Assembly (NCBI GenBank): GCA_023150875.1
Contig: JAKLKC010000005.1
Coordinates: 114,882-178,881 of the forward strand
Direction of reading: 5' to 3'
Origin: Myxococcota bacterium
GTDB lineage: Bacteria; Myxococcota_A; UBA796; UBA9615; JAKLKC01
Length of the DNA: 64,000 bases
The position numbers were made by a program, and so were the translations under genes. Positions 16,484 through 24,304 of the stretch are shown here, piece after piece. Under the pieces are notes generated by a model, which did no database searches, had not been told where the DNA came from, and saw only the letters and a program-made list of their open reading frames with translations. Within the stretch, counting starts at the first letter, position 1. The number at the start of each line of letters is the position of its first letter.

Positions 16484-18413
16484 TCCCGCGTCGAAGGCGG
16501 ACGCCGCCGCCCTCCCTCCCGGCCTGGCCCAGGCGCTGCTGGACCAGTTCGAGGAGGCCGTCTTCGTCTCCCGGCGGGACGAGACCACCCTGCGCTTCCT
16601 GCTGGTCAACGAGGCCGCGTGCCGGCTGATGGGCTACAGCCGGGCGGAGCTGCTGGCCATCGCGCCGCCGGACGTCGTGCCCGGCGAGGACCCGCGGCGC
16701 GACCTCTACCAGCGGCGCGTGGAGCGGGTGCGGCGGGGGGAGACCATCGAGTTCCACACCTTCGTCAAGACGAAGGGCGGAGGGTGGATCCCGGTCCGGA
16801 GCCGCACGTCGCCCTTCCGCTTCGACGGCCAGGACCTGGTGATCTCGCGCCTGGTGGCCCTGCGGGACGACGCAAGGGGCGGAGAGGGGGACGTCTTGCT
16901 GCTGCGGCAGCACGTCACCGAGCTGCTCCAGTCGGCCCCGGTGGGGATCTTCCTCACCGACGCGGAGGGGCGGATCCTGTTCCAGAACGACGCCCTCAAG
17001 GCGATGATGGGGACCGCCCCCGACGCCCCGAGCCCGGTCGTCGGCCGTTCGGTGCTGGACCTGCCGGGGATCCGGGGTCTCCCCAGCGAGGCCGCCGTCC
17101 GGTCCGTGGTCGGGGGCGAGCGCCTGACGAACTACGTCACGCCGTACACGTCGGTCAACGGCGTCTCCATCGTCTGTTCGATCAACGCCGCTCCCTTGCT
17201 GGACTCCGGAGGGAGGCCGGACGGGGCCCTCTTCGTGGTGACCGACGTCACCGAGATCCAGAGGATGGAGGCTGAGGTCCGCCAGGCCCAGCGCCTGGAG
17301 TCCCTGGCGGTCCTGGCGGGGGGGATCGCCCACGACTTCAACAACCTTCTGGAGGCCATCACCGGGCGGATCGCCATCGCCCGGGAGGACTTGCCGGACG
17401 GCCACCCGGGCACCGGCCACCTGGTGGCCGCCGAGCGCATCGCGGGGCGGGCGGCGGCTCTGGTGGGCCAGCTCCTCTCCGTCGTCCGCCGGGACCCCGC
17501 CGAGAGGCGGGTGTTCGACCTGGTGCGGGTGGTCCAGGACTCCGAGGAGCTGCTGGAGACCGCGGCGGGCCGCTCGGTGCGGGTCTCGCTGGAGCTGCCC
17601 GACGTCGAGCTGCCGGTCCAGGGCAGCCCCGACCAGGTCGTCCAGGTCCTGCTGAACCTCGCCGTGAACGCCCGGGACGCCATGGGGGGCGAGGGCCGCC
17701 TGGTGGTGCGGGCCGGCCCGGTCCCCGAGGGGATCGCGGTGCCGGGAGCCGCCGGGGGCGACCCCGTTCCCGCCGCCTTCGTGGAGGTGGAGGACACGGG
17801 CCCGGGGATCCCTTCGGACCTCGTGGACCGGATCTTCGATCCCTTCTTCACCACCCGCACGGGGCCGACCAGCGCCGGGCTGGGGCTCGCGGTGGTCCAC
17901 GGGATCGCCCGGAGCCACGGCGGACGGGTGGAGGCGATCTCGCCGCCGGGAAGGGGGGCGCGGCTGAGGGTCCTGCTGCCGCTGCACGCGCCGGTGGCGG
18001 CCCTCCCGGCGTCCGGCGACGGCGGGCGGGTGGCCGCGGAGGCCGTCGCGATCCTGCTGGTGGAGGACGAGCCCGCGCTACGGGACGTGTTCACCCACCT
18101 CCTGGAGAGGGCGGGTTACGGCGTGGTCTCCTGCGGACGCGGGCAGGACGCCATCGACCTGTTCCGGCAGCACCCCGACCTGAGGGCCATGGTGCTGGAC
18201 TTCCAACTCCCCGACATCGGTGGAGGGGAGGTGCTTCGGACGATCCGGCGGGAGTCCCCGGGATTCCCGACGGTGATCACCACGGGCTACGCCCCGGAGG
18301 AGGCGCTGGCGCCGTGGATCGATCAGCCGGGGATCCGCTACCTGCAGAAGCCCTTCGCGTTCCGGCGCCTCGCCGAGGAGCTGGCCCTCCTGCTGGGGGG
18401 GGCGCCGGGGTAG
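16476..18413 (+). CDS. Hybrid histidine kinase: PAS-PAS-HisKA-HATPase-receiver
   Basis: 645-residue soluble sensor kinase with no membrane segment. PAS 1 is at about 20-135 (LLVNEAACRLMGYSRAELL), PAS 2 at about 148-265 (GIFLTDAEGRILFQNDALK). The dimerisation helix carries GIAHDFNNLLEAI with phospho-acceptor His286. The ATPase domain shows NLAVNARDAMGG (N box), VEDTGPGIPSDLV (G1) and TSAGLGLAVVHGI (G2). The C-terminal receiver (about 525-640) starts ILLVEDEPALRDVF and has phospho-acceptor Asp575 in MVLDFQLPD. The start is a GTG overlapping the gpsA stop region by eight bases, without a nearby strong ribosome site. The signal and output partner are not visible; sixA, 2.5 kb away, could act on such a phosphorelay, but that is inference. 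Confidence 0.93.
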   Translation: MADPASKADAAALPPGLAQALLDQFEEAVFVSRRDETTLRFLLVNEAACRLMGYSRAELLAIAPPDVVPGEDPRRDLYQRRVERVRRGETIEFHTFVKTKGGGWIPVRSRTSPFRFDGQDLVISRLVALRDDARGGEGDVLLLRQHVTELLQSAPVGIFLTDAEGRILFQNDALKAMMGTAPDAPSPVVGRSVLDLPGIRGLPSEAAVRSVVGGERLTNYVTPYTSVNGVSIVCSINAAPLLDSGGRPDGALFVVTDVTEIQRMEAEVRQAQRLESLAVLAGGIAHDFNNLLEAITGRIAIAREDLPDGHPGTGHLVAAERIAGRAAALVGQLLSVVRRDPAERRVFDLVRVVQDSEELLETAAGRSVRVSLELPDVELPVQGSPDQVVQVLLNLAVNARDAMGGEGRLVVRAGPVPEGIAVPGAAGGDPVPAAFVEVEDTGPGIPSDLVDRIFDPFFTTRTGPTSAGLGLAVVHGIARSHGGRVEAISPPGRGARLRVLLPLHAPVAALPASGDGGRVAAEAVAILLVEDEPALRDVFTHLLERAGYGVVSCGRGQDAIDLFRQHPDLRAMVLDFQLPDIGGGEVLRTIRRESPGFPTVITTGYAPEEALAPWIDQPGIRYLQKPFAFRRLAEELALLLGGAPG

Positions 18414-18452
18414 GTCGCGGCGTCCCGGGGCAACCCCTCGGGCGGTGGGGGG

Positions 18453-19625
18453 CTACTTCACCAGGACGACGAAGCTGGCGTTGGTGAACTTGTCCGCGTT
18501 GGCCAGGTCGATGGTCAGGCGCTGCTTGTCCGCGCTGACCTCGACGGTGTAGTCCCTCTTCTTGAGGAAGAGCTGGTTCGGCAGGATCGTGGCGTCGCTG
18601 ACCTTCTTCAGGTCGTGGTCCGAGGCGCGCACCACGATGCGGTTCTCGTTGCGCAGGTCGAGGCTCCGGTCGAACAGCTCGGGGCGGGTGTTGACCAGCT
18701 TCTGGCCCTCGAGGATCTCCGCCTCCTTCAGGTTGCGCTTGGTGTCGATGTAGTAGCGGGTGGAGGCGGTGAAGGTCTCCAGCTCGGTGGTGCGCTGGGC
18801 GTACTGGTCCCTCTCGACCTGGAGCTGGGCCCGCTGATCCTCCAACCGGACGATGTCGCTCTGGAGCTGGTCCCTCTGGGCGGTGAGGACGTCCATCTCG
18901 GCGGCGAGCTGGTCGGCGCGGGCGACGGCGTCGTCCCGCTGGCTGGTGATCTTCCGCTCGTAGGAGAGGTTGAGCAGGTAGGGGCTGATCCGCGCGCTCC
19001 CCTGGGTCACGGCGCTGGCGAACACGCCGTCCTCGTAGAAGTTCCAGACCTCGTGACCCTGGGCGAGGTGATCCGAGAGCATCGCCCGCTTGATGAGCTT
19101 CTCGGCGTCCTGCTTGCTCAGCCCCTTCTCCTCGGTGAGCCATCGCAGGGCGATCTTGTAGTGGGTCTCGCCCTTTTGGACGACGAGGGGCTTCGGCAGG
19201 CTGCCCTTGAGCTTGTCGATCTGGCCCTCGAGGTCGTCGATCTTCTTCTGACGGTCCAGGATGTCCTGGATCAGGCCGGAGTACGAGACGTCCTTCTCCT
19301 GCTGGAGCATGTCCTGGAGCATCTTCTGCTGGTCGGGGGACAGCTCGATCCCCTGGAGCTTCTGGCCGGTCTTCTGCTCGTACTGGCGGGCCAGCTCGAC
19401 GAAGCGCGCCTGCTCCTGCTTGATGTCGCCCTCGATGGAGGAGATCCGGTTGGCCTCGGCGAGCTGCTTGCCCAGGGTCGCGGGGACCTCCCGGCCCGAC
19501 GTGGGGCCGTCCTCGCCCGTGCCGCCGGCATCCCCTCCGCCCCCGCAGCCCGCGACCGCGGCCAGGCCGATCCAGGTCGCGCCCAGCAGGACGCGGGTGA
19601 GGCGGAACGAGACTCGACCGTGCAT
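18453..19625 (-). CDS. Coiled-coil lipoprotein of unknown function
   Basis: 390 residues. The signal peptide ends in AAVAGC (lipidated Cys27), then Gly-rich. Most of the protein is predicted helical with heptad-like spacing: residues about 45-150 (IEGDIKQEQARFVELARQYE, LQDMLQQEKDVSYSGLIQDI) and about 225-300 (RDDAVARADQLAAEMDVLTA, QRDQLQSDIVRLEDQRAQLQ). Between them, VVQKGETHYKIALRWL resembles a LysM-like motif, which would fit peptidoglycan binding, but the match is weak. The C-terminus is a compact beta-rich domain. ATG at 19625 with GGGAGGG upstream. Divergent from the large ATPase gene. Function unknown. Confidence 0.78.
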   Translation of the reverse strand: MHGRVSFRLTRVLLGATWIGLAAVAGCGGGGDAGGTGEDGPTSGREVPATLGKQLAEANRISSIEGDIKQEQARFVELARQYEQKTGQKLQGIELSPDQQKMLQDMLQQEKDVSYSGLIQDILDRQKKIDDLEGQIDKLKGSLPKPLVVQKGETHYKIALRWLTEEKGLSKQDAEKLIKRAMLSDHLAQGHEVWNFYEDGVFASAVTQGSARISPYLLNLSYERKITSQRDDAVARADQLAAEMDVLTAQRDQLQSDIVRLEDQRAQLQVERDQYAQRTTELETFTASTRYYIDTKRNLKEAEILEGQKLVNTRPELFDRSLDLRNENRIVVRASDHDLKKVSDATILPNQLFLKKRDYTVEVSADKQRLTIDLANADKFTNASFVVLVK

Positions 19626-19871
19626 AGACCCTCCCAGGGATGGGCTCCCGTGGCCGGCGCGCCACCGCATCCCGACCGGACAGGAGGATACGCGCCGCTT
19701 CCGGCGGCGGCAACGGAAGGCCCCCCGGGCCGGGCCTCCGGGGGCCGGGGCCGGAGATCCGGCGCGATCTCCGGAGATTGGCTCCGGCGGGGCCGGGCGG
19801 GCGGGAAGGGGCGGGGGCGCCGGGGACGGACCGCGGTGGGGACGCACTCCCGGCACGGCCCGGCGGCGCCG

Positions 19872-19880
19872 TGATACCCT
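19872..19880 (+). promoter_or_regulatory. Extended -10 promoter motif upstream of the double-ATPase gene
   Basis: TGATACCCT fits TGnTAnnnT and lies only 17 bases before the chosen ATG at 19898, so the leader would be about 10 bases or absent. No -35 hexamer is recognisable. Confidence 0.4.
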
Positions 19881-19897
19881 CGCCGTCCGACGCCCCC

Positions 19898-22800
19898 ATG
19901 CCCCCCCGCCCCTCCCCTCCCCCGACGCCCGCGCTGGCGGCGCTCGCCCTGCTCCTGGCCGCGCCGGCGGCGGTCCGTGCCGGAACTCCGGCGGACGCCT
20001 CCGGCGTGGACTGCCAGGCATTCCCTCGGGAAGCGGGAGCGGAGGACCCGACCGGCCGGCGACGGGAGGCCGCGGAGGCCGCCGTCCTCGCCTGCCTCCA
20101 GGGCGAGGCCGCGCTGGCCGCGGGGGATCCCGTCTCCTCCCTCCTGGCCTTCGGCCGGGCCGGCGCCGCCGCGGACCTCGCCCGGGGACGCCCCGATCCC
20201 GCCCGCGCCGAGCTCGCGGCGGTGGTGGCCGCCCTGCCGGCGGGTGGACGGGAGGTCCGGCCCGCCCGGGTGGGCGCACCGCTTCCTCCGGCGCCGGAGC
20301 CGCCTCCCTCCGGCGAGGGCGTGGAGGCGGTGGAGCCTCCGGAGCCGGAGCCCGCCCCCCTCCCTCCCCCTCCCCTCCCCCTGCCCTTCGCGGCCGCCGC
20401 GGGCGGCGTCGCCCTGGCCCTGGGCGCCCTCGGGCGGGCGTGGGCTTCCCGGCCGCCCCGCGCGAGGGTGGGTGCACGGTCCCTCCCCCCTGCCTTCCCC
20501 CCCGGCGGCCCACCCCGCCGGCCCGACGAGGTGCGGGGGCGGGAGGCCGAGGTGCGGGCCGTCCTGGACGCCATCGCATCCGAGGGCGCGGCGGTGGTCC
20601 ACGGGGAGCCGGGATCGGGGAGGACCTGGATGCTCCACGCCGTGCTCCACCGCCTCGGCACGGCGACGCCCGCCGACTGGGGGGCCACCCGGGGGGTGCT
20701 GGTGTCGGCGGCGGACCCCGAGGGGCTGGGGGCGGCGCTGGCCCGGGCCCTCGGGGCGAACTGGCCGTGGCTGGGGGCGGGGCCCCCCTCCGGCGGCGCC
20801 GACCTGGCGAGTCGCCTCGACGGCGCCCTCCACGCCCTGGCGGCGACCTCCCCCGGCCCGGGCCGGGCGAGGCTGGTGGTGCTGGTGGACGACGCCGACG
20901 CCCTCCCTGCCGCGGCGGGGAGCGGGGGCGCGGCCCTGGGCGACGTCCTGGCGACCCGCCGGGAGGGGATCGCCGTCGTGTGGGCCGCCCGGGACCCCGC
21001 GGGGATCCCCGGGGACAGGCCCCCCCGGATCCCCGTGGGACCCATGGACGACGAGGGGATCGCCGAGGTGCTGGAGGGGGCCGTGGGCGGCTCGCTCTCC
21101 CCGGACGTCGTCTCGCGGGTCGCCACCCTCAGCCTCGGGTACCCGGCGGCGGCCCGCGCCATCGTCGCCACCGCCATCGCCCTGGCGGAGGAGGAGCGGG
21201 CCGAGGCGCTGGGGCCCGCCCACGTGGACGCCGCCGCGCCCGCGGTGCTGGAGGCGTGGCGCTCCGGCGAGGCGGGGGTTTCCCCCACCCCCCGGCAGGC
21301 CTGGGTCCGCCTGGCGGAGGGGAGGGCGGCCCGGATCGCCGCCCGGAGCCTGGCCCTCGCCGCCGCGTGGGCCCTCGGCGGCCCGCCGGGATCGGCCCAC
21401 GCCACCGAGGAGGCGTTCGCGCCGGTGGTCCAGGCGGGCCACCGCCTCCCCCCCGTGGCCTGGGCCACGTCCTCGGACGGTGCCGTGGCGGCGACGGCGT
21501 CCCCCGACGGCACGGCCCGGATCTGGACGGCGGACGGGACGCTGCTCCGGGTGCTGCGGCCCTGCGAGAAGGGCGTCACGGCGGTGGCGTTCGGGGACGG
21601 CGCCGGGACCCTCGCCACCGGCGACGCCTGCGGGCAGGTGGTGATCTGGGACGCCTCCACCGGGAGGGAGGCCGCCCGGGGATGGATCGGCCAGCCCGTC
21701 GCCGGGGTCGCGCTGCTGCCCGGCGGCGGGGAGGTGCTCATCGCGCCCCGGGGGGCCGCCCCGGAGGTCCGGGACGTCCGCACCCTGTCCCGGGCACGCC
21801 GGCTCCAGGCCCCTTCGGGGGAGGTCTCCGGCGCGGACGGCCTGGCGCTGTGGGGGGACGGAACGGCCGGGATCACCGTCGGCGGGAAGGCGGCCTGGGC
21901 CTGGTCCCTCGGGGACGGCTCCCTCCTGCCCGCCCTCCCCGGGGGGCCGCCCCGGTGGACCAGCCGTCCCCCGGAGGGAGAGGCCCCGGGATCCCAGGTC
22001 GCCGGGGCGCTGCCGGCCGGACCGGACACGCCGGAGGGGATCGCCTGGCCGGGGGCCGTGGGGTGGACGGCGGTGCGCCGGGAGGACGGGGCGTGGACGT
22101 TCGGGCCCGGGGCGGGGTCCGCCGCCCCCGGGCTCGCGGTGGAGTCCGACGCCCCGCCGGTACCGCTGCCCGCGTCCCGGGCCCTCGTCGCCCTCCGCAA
22201 GGGGGCGGCCTGGCTGCACGATCCCCGGGACCCCGGCGAGGCGCGGCGCCATCGCCTTCCGGCGCCCCGCCAGGTGCGCCTGGTGGGGGACGGCGATCCC
22301 CGATGCCTCTCGTCCGTGGGCTCGGACGAGGTCGCCGCGAGGTGGTGTCCCGGGGACGACTCCGCCCGGGCGACCTGGGCGCGGCTCCCCGGTGGAATCG
22401 CCGTCGCCCGCTCCGACGGGCGGTGGTCCGCTCCCGCCGGGTCCGGTGGGGTGCGGTTCGTCCGCGGCCTGGCGGCGCGGGCCCCGGCGCCGGAGGACGA
22501 GGCCCTGCAGCTGCCGGCCCCCGGCTTCGACCCCGGCGCGCCCCCCCTCCTGTCGTCCGAGGACCGGGCGTGGTGGGGCCTGGCGACCCTCGACCGGATC
22601 GCCGGCGCCCGGGATCCGCGGTTGGGCGCCGGGGCCTGGCTGGCCCTGGCGGACGGGGTCGCCGTCGCCGGATCGGGCGGGCGACGACCCGCCTGCGAGG
22701 CCGCCACCCGCCCCGAGGTGGCCGGGGCCCTCCGGGCCGCCCTCGCCGGGGCGGCCTCACGCTCCCCGCTGGCGGTGGCGGTGGCGGCGGCGGGCCTGTC

Positions 22801-24274
22801 GGAGTGCGGGGCGGCGGAGGGGCTGGTGGGCGAGGCCGTCGCGGCGCTGGCCCCGGGAGCGTCCCCCGAGGCGGTCCTGGCGGCGGCGGTGCTGGCGGGG
22901 ACGACGCCCCCCCTCCGCTCCGCGGACGCCGTCCGGGGCCTGCCCCCCGCCGACCCCGGCACCGTCGCCGCGGGGATCCGGGAGTGGCCCCTCCCCGTCG
23001 CCCGGGGGCTCGCCGCCGCCGGGCTGGCGGACGCGGCCCGACGCGCCGCGGCGGAGGCGATCGCCCGCTCCACCCCGCTCCCGTGGCTTCGGCCGGGGCT
23101 CGAGGAGGCGGCGGCCGCGCTCCACCGGAAGGGCCCCCCGGACGCCCGGCAAGGTGCGGGGCATGGGGAGGGGGCCCGGGCCCCGGCGGAGGCCACCGCA
23201 TCGCCCGGGGACCCCTCCGCCGCCCCGGCGATCCCCCGCCCGCGGTGGAAGGCGACCCTCGGTCTCGCCCTCGCCGCCGCCGCCCGGTGGCTCGCGGGAC
23301 CGGCCGTGCTCCTGGCGGGGATGGTGGGGGGCGCCCTGCTGTGGCGGGGCCGGCGGCGGGGCCCTCCCCCCGGGGGGAACCCCCTGCGGGGGGCGGCGCG
23401 GGGGCGGGAGGCGGCCGTCGGGTTCGGCGCCGCCGCCGCTTCCCTGGCCGCCCGGGGAGCGGCGGGGGAGCGGGTGGTGGTGGTCGGCTCCCGGGGCTCG
23501 GGGCGCTCCGCCCTCCTCCGGGCCGTGGCCCGGGCGGCGGCGGCGGGGGGGGCGGCGGCGGCGGGGGGGGCGGCGACTACCCCGGTGACGGTGGACCTCG
23601 GGGGCCTCGACGGCGCGGACGGCCTGCGCCACCTGTGCGGGTCCGTGGCGCTGGCCCTCGGCGCGGGCGCCTCGCTGCCCCGCCTCCCCGAGGACCCTGA
23701 TGGATTGGCTGGGCTGATCCCACGCCTGGCGGGGGGCAGGGGATCCGGGCGGAGGCCGGCGATCCTGCTGATCGACCGGCTGGAGACCGCCCGGCGGTGG
23801 AGCCCGGCGGACCGCGCCCGCCTCCGGGCCCTGCTCTCGGGCGCGGGGCCGGGACTGTTCGGGGTGGTGGCCGCCTCCGTCCCCGGGGCGGGGGACCCCG
23901 ATCCCCAGGAGGGCTCCCCCGACGACGTCCTGGGGGCGCCGACGGCTCGGATCCCCGTCGTGGAGGACGCGGCGATCCGGGCGCTGGTGCGGGACGCGCT
24001 CCGGGAGGGCTGGCGGGCGGAGTCCGGCGCCCTCGACGCCGTCGTCGCCGCCGCTGCGGGGAGCCCGGCGAGGGCCCTGGGCCTGCTGGAGGGGGCGGTG
24101 GACGCCGCGATCGCCCGCCGGGGGAGCGGGATCCGCGCCGCCGACGTGGAGGGGGCCCGCCGCGAGCTCGACGCAGCGGCGGCGCTGGCGGCGGCGGCGG
24201 CGGGGGACGCCGACCTGCCCGAGACTCCCCAGGAGGCCCTGCGGGCGCTCCGGAGGGCGGGGCTCCGGGGCTGA
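19898..24274 (+). CDS. Giant membrane protein: two AAA/STAND-like ATPase domains and a periplasmic WD40 propeller
   Basis: 1458 residues without an internal stop. Residues 1-28 are a signal peptide; about 29-150 are exported and Pro-rich at the end; a membrane helix follows at about 162-180. ATPase 1 has Walker A GEPGSGRT (236-243) and Walker B VVLVDDADAL (Asp331/332). A second signal-like hydrophobic segment (479-502, ending SAHA-TEEAF) precedes WD40 blades with DGTARIWTADG and GQVVIWDASTG (about 515-620) and degenerate blades beyond, then a helical repeat-like region. A membrane helix at about 1115-1150 leads to ATPase 2, Walker A GSRGSGRS (1197-1204) and Walker B ILLIDRLE (Asp1293). Both P-loops have Arg instead of Lys. 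Each half is thus exported domain, membrane helix, cytosolic ATPase. The ATG at 19898 is chosen for the signal peptide. Function unknown; the domain calls come from motifs only. Confidence 0.75.
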   Translation: MPPRPSPPPTPALAALALLLAAPAAVRAGTPADASGVDCQAFPREAGAEDPTGRRREAAEAAVLACLQGEAALAAGDPVSSLLAFGRAGAAADLARGRPDPARAELAAVVAALPAGGREVRPARVGAPLPPAPEPPPSGEGVEAVEPPEPEPAPLPPPPLPLPFAAAAGGVALALGALGRAWASRPPRARVGARSLPPAFPPGGPPRRPDEVRGREAEVRAVLDAIASEGAAVVHGEPGSGRTWMLHAVLHRLGTATPADWGATRGVLVSAADPEGLGAALARALGANWPWLGAGPPSGGADLASRLDGALHALAATSPGPGRARLVVLVDDADALPAAAGSGGAALGDVLATRREGIAVVWAARDPAGIPGDRPPRIPVGPMDDEGIAEVLEGAVGGSLSPDVVSRVATLSLGYPAAARAIVATAIALAEEERAEALGPAHVDAAAPAVLEAWRSGEAGVSPTPRQAWVRLAEGRAARIAARSLALAAAWALGGPPGSAHATEEAFAPVVQAGHRLPPVAWATSSDGAVAATASPDGTARIWTADGTLLRVLRPCEKGVTAVAFGDGAGTLATGDACGQVVIWDASTGREAARGWIGQPVAGVALLPGGGEVLIAPRGAAPEVRDVRTLSRARRLQAPSGEVSGADGLALWGDGTAGITVGGKAAWAWSLGDGSLLPALPGGPPRWTSRPPEGEAPGSQVAGALPAGPDTPEGIAWPGAVGWTAVRREDGAWTFGPGAGSAAPGLAVESDAPPVPLPASRALVALRKGAAWLHDPRDPGEARRHRLPAPRQVRLVGDGDPRCLSSVGSDEVAARWCPGDDSARATWARLPGGIAVARSDGRWSAPAGSGGVRFVRGLAARAPAPEDEALQLPAPGFDPGAPPLLSSEDRAWWGLATLDRIAGARDPRLGAGAWLALADGVAVAGSGGRRPACEAATRPEVAGALRAALAGAASRSPLAVAVAAAGLSECGAAEGLVGEAVAALAPGASPEAVLAAAVLAGTTPPLRSADAVRGLPPADPGTVAAGIREWPLPVARGLAAAGLADAARRAAAEAIARSTPLPWLRPGLEEAAAALHRKGPPDARQGAGHGEGARAPAEATASPGDPSAAPAIPRPRWKATLGLALAAAARWLAGPAVLLAGMVGGALLWRGRRRGPPPGGNPLRGAARGREAAVGFGAAAASLAARGAAGERVVVVGSRGSGRSALLRAVARAAAAGGAAAAGGAATTPVTVDLGGLDGADGLRHLCGSVALALGAGASLPRLPEDPDGLAGLIPRLAGGRGSGRRPAILLIDRLETARRWSPADRARLRALLSGAGPGLFGVVAASVPGAGDPDPQEGSPDDVLGAPTARIPVVEDAAIRALVRDALREGWRAESGALDAVVAAAAGSPARALGLLEGAVDAAIARRGSGIRAADVEGARRELDAAAALAAAAAGDADLPETPQEALRALRRAGLRG

Positions 24275-24304
24275 TCCCTCGCCACCCCCTGCCGCCGCTG
24301 GGGC

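Noticed and set aside
18277..24285. A 2002-codon minus-strand open frame opposite the double-ATPase gene
   Set aside because: It is a GC-driven shadow: Arg/Ala/Pro/Ser-rich, no domain or ribosome site, and it overlaps the coiled-coil lipoprotein and the ATPase gene, both of which have signal peptides and motifs.
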